Shown: positions 8,495 through 16,960 of the stretch, one piece after another
Position numbering within the stretch: the first letter of the stretch is position 1
Layout of the letters: each line of letters opens with the position of its first letter
Assembly: GCF_001556045.1 (NCBI RefSeq)
Contig: NZ_LSIC01000201.1
Location: 1-64,000, forward strand
Length of the DNA stretch: 64,000 nucleotides
Direction: 5' to 3'
From: Bradyrhizobium sp. CCH5-F6
Lineage (GTDB): Bacteria > Pseudomonadota > Alphaproteobacteria > Rhizobiales > Xanthobacteraceae
Notes under the pieces: model-generated
Told to the model about the DNA's origin: nothing
Database searches by the model: none
What the model saw: only the letters and a program-made list of their open reading frames with translations
Position numbers and translations under genes: made by a program

Positions 8495-9598
8495 ATGGGA
8501 GCACTTGACGGGATCAGGGTGATTGCGGTCGAGCAGGCGGTCGCGGCGCCGTTCTGCTCCTCGCGCCTGGCGGATGCCGGCGCGGAAGTGATCAAGATCG
8601 AGCGGCCCGAAGGCGATTTCGCCCGCGGCTACGATGCGGCGGCCAAGGGCCAGAGCAGCTATTTCGTGTGGCTCAACCGCGGCAAGCAATCCGCAGTGGT
8701 TGATCTCACGACGAAGGAAGGCCGCGCCGAGCTGGAGAAGCTGATCGCCAGCGCGGACGTGCTGATCCAGAACCTCAAGCCGGGCTCGATGGACAAGCTC
8801 GGCTTCTCGCGCGAGCGGCTGTTGAAGGACTATCCGAAGCTGATCTCGTGCACCATCACCGGCTATGGCGACGAAGGCCCTTATGCGCACCGCAAGGCGT
8901 ATGATCTGCTGATTCAGGCCGAGAGCGGACTTGCCTCGATCACCGGCAACCCCGACGGCGCCTCGCGCGTCGGCATGTCGATCGTGGATGTGGCGACCGG
9001 TGCGACCGCACATGCGGCGATCCTGGAAGCGCTGATCGCGCGCGGGCGCACCGGCAAGGGCGCCGATATCCGCATCTCCATGTTCGACGTGATGGCGGAC
9101 TGGTGCACCGTGCCGCTGCTCAACTCCGAAGCCGGCAACCCGCCCAAACGCATGGGCCTGCGCCATCCCTCGATCGCGCCCTATGGCGTGTTCACCTCGA
9201 AGGACGGCAAGGACATTTTGATCTCGATCCAGAGCGAGCGCGAGTGGAAGACGCTCTGCGCGAAGGTGCTGGACCAGCCGGACCTGCCGGCCGATCCGCG
9301 CGTCGCCAACATGGTCGAGCGCGTGCGCAACCGCGACTTCACCGACCAGACGGTGGCCGATAGTTTCGGCAGGATGACCCGAGACGAGCTCTTGAAGCGG
9401 CTGTCGGACGCCGACATCGCGTTTGCCGAGGTCAACACCATGGCCGACCTCACCAACCATCCGCATCTGCGCCGGATCGAGGTCGACACGCCGAACGGCC
9501 GTGTCAGCTATCCCGCGCCGGCGCCGATCATCGTCGGCGAGGCGCGCAGCTATGGCGCCGTGCCCGCGATCGGCGAAAATCCGAAGTCCAGGAAATAA
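8495..9598 (+). CDS. CaiB/BaiF (class III) CoA-transferase
   Basis: 367 residues from the ATG at 8495. The frame is open further upstream, but that part overlaps the dehydrogenase gene and has no family similarity. The start motif GALDGIRVIAVEQAVAAPF and the sequence LNRGKQSAVVDL are family hallmarks. The catalytic Asp that forms the glutamyl/aspartyl-CoA anhydride is at residue 137 in AYDLLIQAESG. It transfers CoA between carboxylic acids; related enzymes act on itaconate, mesaconate, citramalate or formate/oxalate. It lies between an acyl-CoA dehydrogenase and a MaoC-type hydratase, which together resemble the itaconate-degradation (rip/ict-ich) set of Pseudomonas. Substrate assignment is inference. 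Confidence 0.9.
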   Translation: MGALDGIRVIAVEQAVAAPFCSSRLADAGAEVIKIERPEGDFARGYDAAAKGQSSYFVWLNRGKQSAVVDLTTKEGRAELEKLIASADVLIQNLKPGSMDKLGFSRERLLKDYPKLISCTITGYGDEGPYAHRKAYDLLIQAESGLASITGNPDGASRVGMSIVDVATGATAHAAILEALIARGRTGKGADIRISMFDVMADWCTVPLLNSEAGNPPKRMGLRHPSIAPYGVFTSKDGKDILISIQSEREWKTLCAKVLDQPDLPADPRVANMVERVRNRDFTDQTVADSFGRMTRDELLKRLSDADIAFAEVNTMADLTNHPHLRRIEVDTPNGRVSYPAPAPIIVGEARSYGAVPAIGENPKSRK

Positions 9599-9612
9599 CA
9601 GAGCGAGGCGTC

Positions 9613-10464
9613 ATGACCGAGAAGCTCGACATCGACCATTTGCGGCAATGGATCGGCCGCAGCACGGAGGCCACCGACACCGTCACTGCGCACCTCGTCA
9701 TGGGTTTGCGCGCGACGCTGTTCCAGGAGGTCGGCGAACCCAAGAAAGGCGACGCTGCGCCGTTCACGGTGCATTGGTGCCTGGCGCAGCCGGTGTTTCC
9801 GATGTCGATGCTGGGGCCCGACGGCCATCCGACCCGCGGCGGCTTCCTGCCGCCGGTGCCGCTGCCGCGCCGGATGTGGGCGGGCGGCGAGATCGAATTC
9901 CTGCAGCCACTCTGTGTCGGCGATGAATCGACACGGACCTCCCGCATCGCCGATGTGCAGGTCAAATCAGGCTCGACCGGCACGCTGTGCTTCGTCTCGG
10001 TCGAGCACGGCATTTCCTCGCCGCGCGGCACGGCGATCCGCGAGCGGCAGGACATCGTCTATCGCGAGATGACGAGCAACGCGCCCGCTCCCGCAAAGGC
10101 CCCGCCCCCGCCGCCGAAGGCGCAGCACCGCGAGACCCATGTCTCGGATCCCGTGCTGCTGTTCCGCTACTCCGCGCTGACCTTCAACGGCCACCGCATC
10201 CATTACGACCGCGACTACGTCACCAAGGTCGAGGGTTATCCGGGCCTGATCTTCCACGGTCCGCTGCAGGCGGCGCTCATCATCGAGATGGCGGCCAAGC
10301 TTCGCGGCGGCAAGGCGCCGAAGAAGTTCACCTATCGCGGCCTGCAGCCGCTGTTCGAGGGCACGGAGTTCTCCGTCAACGCCAATGAGACCGAGGCTGG
10401 CATGGAGCTGTGGACCGCGAATGCGGAGGGGCAGCCGACGATGAAGGGCACGGCGGTGTGGTAA
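9613..10464 (+). CDS. Double hot-dog MaoC-family hydratase (itaconyl/mesaconyl-CoA hydratase-like)
   Basis: 283 residues with two hot-dog domains. The N-terminal FAS1-type dehydratase domain is at about 8-145, followed by a Pro/Ala linker (about 157-172) and the C-terminal MaoC-like domain. The latter carries the active-site region FNGHRIHYDRDY, then EGYPGLIFHGPLQA. This architecture matches mesaconyl-C4-CoA hydratase and itaconyl-CoA hydratase, which add water to an unsaturated C5-dicarboxyl-CoA. It begins 14 nt after the CoA-transferase. In the Pseudomonas itaconate pathway a citramalyl-CoA lyase would follow; none is present in this window. A class B repeat separates it from mdlC. Confidence 0.8.
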   Translation: MTEKLDIDHLRQWIGRSTEATDTVTAHLVMGLRATLFQEVGEPKKGDAAPFTVHWCLAQPVFPMSMLGPDGHPTRGGFLPPVPLPRRMWAGGEIEFLQPLCVGDESTRTSRIADVQVKSGSTGTLCFVSVEHGISSPRGTAIRERQDIVYREMTSNAPAPAKAPPPPPKAQHRETHVSDPVLLFRYSALTFNGHRIHYDRDYVTKVEGYPGLIFHGPLQAALIIEMAAKLRGGKAPKKFTYRGLQPLFEGTEFSVNANETEAGMELWTANAEGQPTMKGTAVW

Positions 10465-10475
10465 CGCTCTCTCCT

Positions 10476-10561
10476 CGTCATTGCGAGGAGCGAAGCGACG
10501 AAGCAATCCAGACTGTCGCCGCGGCGGCAGTCTGGATTGCTTCGCTGCGCTCGCAATGACG
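10476..10561. repeat. Class B palindromic intergenic repeat
   Basis: Long imperfect palindrome: CGTCATTGCGAGGAGCGAAG at the left is answered by GCTGCGCTCGCAATGACG at the right, with inner arms GAAGCAATCCAGACTG and CAGTCTGGATTGCTTC. The same family occurs at 25977 and 48383. It sits between the hydratase and mdlC, inside an apparent same-strand gene cluster. Confidence 0.85.
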
Positions 10562-10602
10562 GGTGGGTTGGCGGCGCCGACAAACAAGAGGGAACGGAAA
10601 CC

Positions 10603-12225
10603 ATGTCCAAGAACGGCAAGACCGGCAGCAAGTCCGTCACCGTGAAGCAGGCGACGCTCGGCCTGCTGCGGGCCTTCGGCATCGACAGGGTGTTCGGCAA
10701 TCCCGGGTCGACCGAGCTGCCGTTCCTCAGCGACTGGCCTGACGACATCGACTACGTGCTGGCGCTGCAGGAGGCGTCCGCGGTCGGCATGGCCGACGGC
10801 TACGCGCAGGCGACGCGCAATGCCGGCTTCGTCAATCTGCATTCGGCAGCCGGCGTCGGCAACGCGCTCGGCAACATCTATACCGCGCATCGCAACCAGA
10901 CGCCGCTCGTCATCACCGCGGGCCAGCAAGCGCGCTCGATCCTCCCGCTGCAGGCGTTCCTCTATGCCGAGCGCGCGTCGGAATTCCCGCGGCCTTACGT
11001 GAAATACAGCGTCGAGCCGGCGCGACCCGAGGACGTGCCGGCGGCGATCGCGCGCGCCTATTACACCGCGATGCAGCCGCCGTGCGGGCCGACCTTCGTG
11101 TCGATCCCCGTCGACGACTGGGCACATGCGGCGGCTCCCGTCGAGGCGCGCAAGGTCAGCCGCGAGATCGGCCCCGAGCCTGACGCGATGCAGGCGCTGG
11201 CGAAGGCGCTCGGCTCAGCAAAGCACCCTGCCCTCGTCGTCGGCCCCGGCGTCGACCGCGCCGGCGCGGTGGACCTGATGGTGCGACTCGCCGAGAAGGC
11301 CAAGGCCACCGTCTGGGTCAGCCCGTTCTCGGCGCGCTGCTCATTCCCCGAGCGGCATCCGCAATTCGCGGGCTTCCTGCACGCTTCGCCTGCGCAGCTG
11401 TCCGACGCGCTACGCGAGCACGACCTCGTCGTGGTGATCGGCGCGCCGGTGTTCACCTTCCATGTCGAGGGCCATGCCGCGATCTTCGACGGCGGAACGA
11501 CGATCTTCCAGATCACCGATGATCCGGATGCGGCGGCGGTGACGCCGGTCGGCACCAGCATCATCGCCACGATGAAGCCGGCGCTCGCGACGCTGATCGA
11601 GTTGCTGCCGGAGAGCAAGCGCGCGGCGCCGAAGGGCCGCACGCTGCCGCCGGCACCGCAACCCGCCGATCCGCTGCCGGTCGAATTCCTGCTGCACGCG
11701 CTGTCGAAGGCGATGCCTGAGGGAGCCTCGCTGGTCGAGGAAGTGCCCTCGCATCGGCCGGCCATGCAGAAGTTCATGCCGATGCGCGGCCAGGACAGTT
11801 TCTACACCATGTCGAGCGGCGGGCTCGGCTACTCCCTGCCCGCCGCCGTCGGCATGGCGCTCGGCAAGCCGAACAGCCGCACCGTCTGCCTGATCGGCGA
11901 CGGGTCGGCGATGTATTCGATCCAGGCGCTGTGGACCGCGGCGCAGCGAAAGCTGCCGCTCACCGTCGTCGTCATCAACAATTCCGGCTACGGCGCGATG
12001 CGCTCGTTCAGCCAGGTGATGCAGGTGCGCAATGTGCCCGGGCTGGAGCTGCCGGGCATCGATTTCGTGCGGCTCGCCGAAGGCATGGGCTGCCATGCGG
12101 TGCGGGTGACGAAGGCGGCGGAGCTTGGCGAAGCGCTGAAGCGCGGCATGGCGTATGCCGGCACGAGCCTCGTCGAGGTCGTCGTGGATTCGGCGGTGCC
12201 CGTGCTGTACGGGCAGAAGCATTGA
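10603..12225 (+). CDS. mdlC: Thiamine-diphosphate enzyme, benzoylformate decarboxylase-like
   Basis: 540 residues from the ATG at 10603, preceded by AAGAGGGAACGG. The upstream open frame belongs to the class B repeat and is excluded. The three domains of the ThDP decarboxylase family are complete: an N-terminal PYR domain with GNPGSTELPFL and QEASAVGMADGYA (ThDP-activating Glu), a central domain, and a C-terminal PP domain with the GDG (432-434) to NN (459-460) motif. Benzoylformate decarboxylases make benzaldehyde from phenylglyoxylate in mandelate catabolism, but relatives use other 2-oxo acids or act as carboligases. No mandelate dehydrogenase or benzaldehyde dehydrogenase is nearby, so the true substrate may differ. 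It is convergent with the next gene. Confidence 0.8.
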   Translation: MSKNGKTGSKSVTVKQATLGLLRAFGIDRVFGNPGSTELPFLSDWPDDIDYVLALQEASAVGMADGYAQATRNAGFVNLHSAAGVGNALGNIYTAHRNQTPLVITAGQQARSILPLQAFLYAERASEFPRPYVKYSVEPARPEDVPAAIARAYYTAMQPPCGPTFVSIPVDDWAHAAAPVEARKVSREIGPEPDAMQALAKALGSAKHPALVVGPGVDRAGAVDLMVRLAEKAKATVWVSPFSARCSFPERHPQFAGFLHASPAQLSDALREHDLVVVIGAPVFTFHVEGHAAIFDGGTTIFQITDDPDAAAVTPVGTSIIATMKPALATLIELLPESKRAAPKGRTLPPAPQPADPLPVEFLLHALSKAMPEGASLVEEVPSHRPAMQKFMPMRGQDSFYTMSSGGLGYSLPAAVGMALGKPNSRTVCLIGDGSAMYSIQALWTAAQRKLPLTVVVINNSGYGAMRSFSQVMQVRNVPGLELPGIDFVRLAEGMGCHAVRVTKAAELGEALKRGMAYAGTSLVEVVVDSAVPVLYGQKH

Positions 12226-12231
12226 GGTGCC

Positions 12232-12305
12232 GTAGCCCGGATGAGCGAAGCGACATCCGGGAACTGCACCAAAGGTCCCGGATGTCGCTTCGCTCATCCG
12301 GGCTA
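12232..12305. repeat. Class C palindromic repeat
   Basis: Inverted arms GTAGCCCGGATGAGCGAAGC and GCTTCGCTCATCCGGGCTA enclose a second pair (ATCCGGGA/TCCCGGAT). A near copy is at 47702-47786. It lies between convergent mdlC and SDR genes and could work as a bidirectional terminator. Confidence 0.85.
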
Positions 12306-12310
12306 GGAAG

Positions 12311-13087
12311 CTACGACGCCAGAAATCCTCCGTCCGCGGCGAGCACATGCCCGACGACATAGGACGACGCATCTGAGGCCAGCCAAACCACGGCCTCTGC
12401 CACTTCCTCCGGGCTTCCCATCCGCCGCAGCGGCAGGCCGGCGCTGACGGTTGCGACGTCGCCGACGCCGGCACGCAGCATCATGTCGGTGACGACGCGG
12501 CCAGGGGCGATCGCGTTGATACGGATGCCGCGCGGTGCGTTCTCCATCGCGGCCGAGCGCGTCAGCGAGATCGCGGCGGCCTTCGAAGCCGAGTAGAGCG
12601 AGAAGCCGGGATTGGGATTGCGCACGCCGCTGACGGAGGCGTTGACCACGATGCTGCCGCGGCCTTGCGCCAGCATCGCCGGCAATTGGTGGCGCAGACA
12701 CAGGAATAGTGCGCGGACATTGGTGTCGAACACGCTGTCGTAGGTCTCGGTAGCCTGCTCCTCCAGCGGCGCGCGGCGCTCCTGGAATCCGGCATTGTTG
12801 AAGGCAACGTCGAGCCTGCCGCAGCGCTCGACCGCCGCGCGGACCAGCCGTGCAACGTCGTCCTCCTCAGTGATATCGGTCTTGACCGGGACGGCATCCA
12901 CGCCGATTTCGCGACACGCCGAGGCAGTGGAGTCGATCTCGGCTTCGCGCCGGCCGGCGACGAAGATCGCTTCGGCCCCTTCTGCTGCCATCCTTAGCGC
13001 GGTGGCGCGGCCGATGCCGCTGCCGCCACCCGTCACCAGGCAGACCTTGCCCCTCATCCGCTCACCAGACGGCAAAGTTCCGCTCAT
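12311..13087 (-). CDS. Short-chain dehydrogenase/reductase (SDR)
   Basis: A 258-residue classical SDR. The NAD(P)-binding motif TGGGSGIG is at 19-26, NNAG at 97-100, the catalytic Ser near 151-153, and Tyr165/Lys169 in YSASK. An Arg-rich sequence after the second strand (GRREAE) suggests possible NADPH use, but this is not decisive. A GGAG Shine-Dalgarno lies 7 nt before the ATG at 13087; an inner ATG at 13057 is an alternative. It oxidises or reduces an unknown alcohol/ketone. It is divergent from a MarR regulator with a perfect palindromic operator between them, so the MarR protein probably represses this gene. Confidence 0.9.
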   Translation of the reverse strand: MSGTLPSGERMRGKVCLVTGGGSGIGRATALRMAAEGAEAIFVAGRREAEIDSTASACREIGVDAVPVKTDITEEDDVARLVRAAVERCGRLDVAFNNAGFQERRAPLEEQATETYDSVFDTNVRALFLCLRHQLPAMLAQGRGSIVVNASVSGVRNPNPGFSLYSASKAAAISLTRSAAMENAPRGIRINAIAPGRVVTDMMLRAGVGDVATVSAGLPLRRMGSPEEVAEAVVWLASDASSYVVGHVLAADGGFLAS

Positions 13088-13126
13088 GGCTCACTCCAAA
13101 ACGCTTGCGCGCGTCGCTACGCGCAT

Positions 13127-13147
13127 ATAGTTGTATGATACAACTAT
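13127..13147. promoter_or_regulatory. Perfect 21 bp palindrome, probable MarR operator
   Basis: Half-sites ATAGTTGTA and TACAACTAT are exact inverted repeats around a 3-base centre (TGA). The site is 40 nt upstream of the SDR start and 18 nt upstream of the MarR GTG start, so one bound dimer could block both promoters. AT-rich 9-3-9 palindromes of this kind are typical MarR operators. Use by the adjacent regulator is inferred. Confidence 0.75.
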
Positions 13148-13164
13148 GTGCCGGGAGTCAAGCG

Positions 13165-13626
13165 GTGACCCAGCTTGCGCTGATCGACGACATCCGCGCC
13201 GCGTCGCGCCTGATGGTGCGCGAGCTCGGCTTCATGGACGCGACGGTGGCGGCATCGGACTATCCGCCCTCGGCGGTCCACACCATCCTGGAGATCGGCA
13301 TCCGCGGTCCCCTGACATCGGGCGAGCTTGGTGATTTCCTGCGCCTGGAGAAATCCAGCGTCAGCCGCATGGTGCGCAAGCTGATCGATTGCGGCGAGCT
13401 CAGGGAGACGGCGGATGAGCTTGATGCACGCAGCAAGCTGTTGTCGCTGACGGCAAAGGGCCGCCGCACGCTGGAAGCGCTGCATGCGTTCGGGCGGCAG
13501 CAGGTGCGCGGTGCGCTGGCGGCGTTGACGCCGGCGGAACAGCGCATCGTGCGCGAGGGCATGATGCTCTATGCGCGGGCGCTTCGGCAGAGCCGGGAGG
13601 AGGAGGCGGGGCGGAGTGCGGCGTAG
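13165..13626 (+). CDS. MarR-family transcriptional regulator
   Basis: 153 residues from a GTG at 13165 with Shine-Dalgarno GGGAG at about 13153-13157. An upstream in-frame ATG at 13135 would lie inside the operator palindrome and is rejected. The winged-helix region is GPLTSGELGDFLRLEKSSVS followed by RMVRKLIDCGEL, with the wing TADELDARSKLLSLTAKGRR. The C-terminal dimerisation helix ends in an Arg/Glu-rich tail. It probably represses itself and the divergent SDR through the shared palindrome, with release by a small hydrophobic or phenolic ligand as is usual in the family. Ligand unknown. Confidence 0.9.
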   Translation: MTQLALIDDIRAASRLMVRELGFMDATVAASDYPPSAVHTILEIGIRGPLTSGELGDFLRLEKSSVSRMVRKLIDCGELRETADELDARSKLLSLTAKGRRTLEALHAFGRQQVRGALAALTPAEQRIVREGMMLYARALRQSREEEAGRSAA

Positions 13627-13639
13627 CTGCACTCTCTGT

Positions 13640-13760
13640 GTCATCGCCCGGCTTGACCGGGCGATCCAGTACTCCGGGACGGTCGCTGTTCAATCGATAG
13701 GCCGCAGCGTACTGGATGCCCCGCCCCCGTGCGCAATTGCGCACTAGGCGGGGCATGACA
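13640..13760. repeat. Class A palindromic intergenic repeat (with CCCCGTGCGC variant right arm)
   Basis: The left hairpin is CATCGCCCGGCTTGACCGGGCGAT. The right hairpin is longer than in the 6029 copy and contains CGTGCGCAATTGCGCACTAGG inside the arms TGCCCCGCC/GGCGGGGCA, ending in TGACA. The same long right arm recurs at 38806-38927 and, slightly altered, at 63105-63222. It lies between convergent MarR and SDR genes. Confidence 0.85.
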
Positions 13761-13776
13761 GCGTCAGGTCTGGCGG

Positions 13777-14571
13777 TCACTTCCCGAACTCCTCGCGCAT
13801 CTTCGCCTGGATCTTGGCCATGCCGCCGATCCAGCGGTCGTAGTTCTCGGTCTTTTTGCGCATGTAGCCGAGCACCTGGGGGTGCGGCAGGATCAGGAAC
13901 GTCTCCTGCTCGAGGCCAGCGAGCACGTCCTTCGCCACTTGTTCGGGCGTGAGGTCGCCGTCGCCGGATTGCGGACCCTTGGGGATCGAGCGCAACATGT
14001 TGGTGTCGACCCCCTGGGGACAGAGGATCGAAACCTTGATGTTGTGGGCCTTGTGCGAGATCGCGAGATTTTCGGCAAAGCCGACCGCGGCGTGCTTGGT
14101 CGTCGAATAGGCCGGGCTGCCGACCTGCGACAGCAGGCCCGCGGCCGAGATCGTGTTGAGGAAATAGCCGCCGCCGCGCGCCCTCATGCGCGGGATCAGA
14201 TGCCGCGCCGCGTAGACGTGCGCCATGACGTGGATCGCCCAGCTGCGCTGCCACGGCTCGTCCGAGGTGCCGCCGGCATTCTCAGACATCGGATCGAAAC
14301 CGCCGCCGATGCCGGCGTTGGAGCAGAACAACGCGATCGGCCCGAACTGCCGCTCGGTCTCCTCGATGACGTGGGCGATGTCCTTTTCCTGAGCAACGTC
14401 GCATTTGAAGGCGGCGCCATCGACCATGGCCGCGACGGCCCTCGCATTGTCAGCGTCCATGTCCGCGACCACGACCTTGGCTGCGCCCGCGTTGTGAAAA
14501 GCCTCGCACAGCGCCTTGCCGATGCCGTTTGCGCCGCCCGTGACGACCACGACCTTGCCGGTCACCTGCAT
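13777..14571 (-). CDS. Short-chain dehydrogenase/reductase (SDR)
   Basis: 264 residues, classical SDR. TGGANGIG is at 11-18, Asp37 after the second strand suggests NAD(H) preference, NAG is at 85-87, and the catalytic Ser142/Tyr155/Lys159 lie in SAAGLLSQVGSPAYSTTK. It oxidises or reduces an unidentified substrate. The C-terminal 60 residues (PHPQVLGYMRKKTENYDRWI and following) resemble SDRs involved in lipid or steroid-like metabolism. A hemolysin III-type gene ends 42 nt upstream on the same strand, so co-transcription is possible. It is not obviously related to the SDR at 12311. Confidence 0.88.
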   Translation of the reverse strand: MQVTGKVVVVTGGANGIGKALCEAFHNAGAAKVVVADMDADNARAVAAMVDGAAFKCDVAQEKDIAHVIEETERQFGPIALFCSNAGIGGGFDPMSENAGGTSDEPWQRSWAIHVMAHVYAARHLIPRMRARGGGYFLNTISAAGLLSQVGSPAYSTTKHAAVGFAENLAISHKAHNIKVSILCPQGVDTNMLRSIPKGPQSGDGDLTPEQVAKDVLAGLEQETFLILPHPQVLGYMRKKTENYDRWIGGMAKIQAKMREEFGK

Positions 14572-14613
14572 GCGACGTCTCCTCTCGTCTTATACCGCTT
14601 CGCGGAAACTTGT

Positions 14614-15309
14614 TCAGCTCAACACGAGGTCGAGCACCGCGGTATAATGGCATGCCGCGCCGGCCAAGACAAAGCCGTGCCAGATCGCATTCTGGAATCG
14701 CAGCCGCCGCCAGGCGTGGAAGATCACGCCGAAGCTGTAGAGCAAGCCGCCCGCAACGATGAAGCCCAGCACCAATGCGGGCAACGCCTTGACCACGGCG
14801 TCGTAGAGCATCATGCCGCTCCAGCCCATCGCGAGATAAATGCCGACCGAGACGCGGTCGAAGCGGCCGGGATAGAGAAGCTTCAGCACGATACCAAGAA
14901 TCGCCACGCACCAGACGCCCGCGAGCAGCACCAGCGCGAACACGCTGTCCTTCACCTCCAGGATGAACGGCGTGTAGGTCGCGGCGATCAGGAGATAGAT
15001 CGCAGAATGATCGAACCGGCGCAGCAGCCATTTTGCCGGCGACACCGGCCAGAGATTATAGGTCGCCGACAGCACCAGCATCGACAGCAGGCCGGCGACA
15101 TAGATCGAGACGCCGACGATGTCGGTCGCATCGGCATAGACCGCCGTCAACACCACCAGCACGGTCGCGGCGACGATACCGGCGAAGACGCCGATCGCGT
15201 GGATGATACCGTCGGCGATCAGCTCGGCGCGGTCGTAGTGCCAGCCGATCATGTCGGCGGCGGCGTGGACGGAGGTGGATGCGAACTCTTTCAGTTGGAA
15301 GACGGTCAT
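14614..15309 (-). CDS. trhA: Hemolysin III / PAQR-family membrane protein
   Basis: 231 residues from the ATG at 15309 (MTVFQLKEF). Seven predicted transmembrane segments follow a short cytoplasmic N-terminus. Conserved PAQR metal-site residues are visible: His in IIHAIGVF, Asp-His-Ser in RRFDHSAIYLLIAATYTPF, and His residues in the last segment (AIWHGFVLAGAACHYTAV). Bacterial members are implicated in membrane energetics and fluidity control; the hemolysin name is historical. It is divergent from the YcjX-like gene and upstream of the SDR at 13777. Confidence 0.88.
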   Translation of the reverse strand: MTVFQLKEFASTSVHAAADMIGWHYDRAELIADGIIHAIGVFAGIVAATVLVVLTAVYADATDIVGVSIYVAGLLSMLVLSATYNLWPVSPAKWLLRRFDHSAIYLLIAATYTPFILEVKDSVFALVLLAGVWCVAILGIVLKLLYPGRFDRVSVGIYLAMGWSGMMLYDAVVKALPALVLGFIVAGGLLYSFGVIFHAWRRLRFQNAIWHGFVLAGAACHYTAVLDLVLS

Positions 15310-15490
15310 GGGCAATCCGCTCACGTGAGGCAAATGTTCTCTTCATGGGTGTTTCGGGATCGGCGCGTCGTTCAAACGGCTGACTCGCCGACAAAGGCGG
15401 TGGAAGTATGGAGCTTGATTTTCCTAACGCAATTGCCACTTTTGTGAACGGCCGCACATTCCCTCCGCCCCGGATCCTCTTAACGTTCAT

Positions 15491-16960
15491 ATGGCATTCA
15501 GTTTCCAGGATATGGTCGAAGAAGCGCGGCTGTCGGCAAGGGCGCTGATCGACTATGGCGAGCACTTCTTCAACCCGACAGTGCGGCTCGGCGTCACCGG
15601 GCTGTCACGGGCAGGTAAGACCGTATTTATCACCGCCCTGATCCACGGGCTGACGCGCGGCGGCCGGTTTCCGGTGTTCGATGCCTATGCCTCGGGCCGG
15701 ATTGCGCGGGCGTATCTGGCGCCGCAGCCCGACGATGCCGTGCCGCGCTTTGCGTATGAGAACCATCTGCGCGCGCTGATCGAGGAGCGGCGCTGGCCGA
15801 ACTCGACCGTGGACATCAGCGAGCTCAGGCTCGTGATCGACTACCAGCGCCCGAACGGTGCCGATCGCACGCTGACGCTCGACATCGTCGACTATCCCGG
15901 GGAATGGCTGCTGGACCTGCCGCTGCTGCAGAAAAGCTTCGAGCAATGGTCCGCGGAGAGCCTCACATTGTCGCGCGAGGCGCCGCGCGCGCATCTGGCC
16001 GCGGACTGGCACGCGCATCTGGCGACGCTCAAGCCCGAGGCACGCGAGGACGAGCAGGCGACGCTGACGGCCGCGAAGCTCTTCACCGACTATCTGCGCG
16101 CCTGCCGCGACGAGCGCTTCGCGATGAGCCTCCTGCCGCCCGGACGTTTCCTGATGCCCGGCAATCTCGCAGGCTCACCCGCCCTGACCTTTGCGCCGCT
16201 CGATTTGCCCGCTGGCGGGCAGGCGCCCGAGGGATCGCTATGGGCGATGATGGTGCGGCGCTTCGAGGCCTACAAGGACGTCGTGGTGCGGCCGTTCTTC
16301 CGCGATCATTTTGCGCGGCTCGACCGCCAGATCGTGCTGGCCGATGCGCTCGCCGCATTCAACTCCGGGCCCGAGGCGCTGCACGATCTCGAAGCCGCAC
16401 TTGCCGGAATTCTCGACTGCTTCAACATCGGCCGCAGCAGTTTGTTTTCCAGCCTGTTCCGACCGCGCATCGACCGCATCCTGTTTGCGGCGACCAAGGC
16501 GGACCATCTGCATCATTCCAGCCACGACCGGCTCGAGGCGGTGCTGCGCCGCGCCGTCGCGGGCGCCGTCGCGCGCGCGGAAAGTACCGGCGCGGCGATC
16601 GACGTCGTTGCGCTCGCCGCCGTCCGCGCCACGCGCGAGGCGCAGGTGGCCCGTGGCCGCGACAAATTGCCGTCGATCCTGGGAACGCCGGCTGCGGGCG
16701 AAAGCGCCGGCGGCGAGTTCTTCGACGGCAACACGGAAGTCGCGACTTTTCCGGGTGATCTGCCGCTTGATCCCGAACCGCTGTTCAAAGGTACGGACGC
16801 GTTCCGCGGCCTTTCGACCGCCGCCGCCGAGAAGAGCGACTTCCGCTTCCTGCGTTTCCGCCCGCCCAAGCTGGAGCGTGAGGGCACGGAAGAGCCGACA
16901 CTGCCACACATCCGCCTCGACCGTGCCCTGCAGTTCCTGATCGGAGACAAGCTGTCATGA
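15491..16960 (+). CDS. ycjX: YcjX-family P-loop NTPase
   Basis: 489 residues. Family start FNPTVRLGVTGLSRAGKTVF with Walker A GLSRAGKT at 37-44, then LTLDIVDYPGEWLLDLPLL (Walker B/DxxG equivalent). Members are GTP-binding, dynamin-like or stress-associated proteins of unclear function, paired with YcjF. The stop overlaps the start of the next gene in ATGA, so translation is coupled. The C-terminus (FRPPKLEREG and following) matches the family. Function beyond nucleotide binding is unknown; envelope stress is suggested by homologues regulated with psp genes. Confidence 0.88.
   Translation: MAFSFQDMVEEARLSARALIDYGEHFFNPTVRLGVTGLSRAGKTVFITALIHGLTRGGRFPVFDAYASGRIARAYLAPQPDDAVPRFAYENHLRALIEERRWPNSTVDISELRLVIDYQRPNGADRTLTLDIVDYPGEWLLDLPLLQKSFEQWSAESLTLSREAPRAHLAADWHAHLATLKPEAREDEQATLTAAKLFTDYLRACRDERFAMSLLPPGRFLMPGNLAGSPALTFAPLDLPAGGQAPEGSLWAMMVRRFEAYKDVVVRPFFRDHFARLDRQIVLADALAAFNSGPEALHDLEAALAGILDCFNIGRSSLFSSLFRPRIDRILFAATKADHLHHSSHDRLEAVLRRAVAGAVARAESTGAAIDVVALAAVRATREAQVARGRDKLPSILGTPAAGESAGGEFFDGNTEVATFPGDLPLDPEPLFKGTDAFRGLSTAAAEKSDFRFLRFRPPKLEREGTEEPTLPHIRLDRALQFLIGDKLS

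Noticed and set aside
10537-10602. Longer N-terminus for the benzoylformate decarboxylase
   Set aside because: The extra codons are read from the class B repeat and no homologue-like sequence is present; the ATG at 10603 has a good ribosome site.
13105-13164. Earlier start for the MarR regulator (ATG at 13105 or 13135)
   Set aside because: The extension would run through the operator palindrome; the GTG at 13165 has a well placed Shine-Dalgarno and starts the conserved domain.
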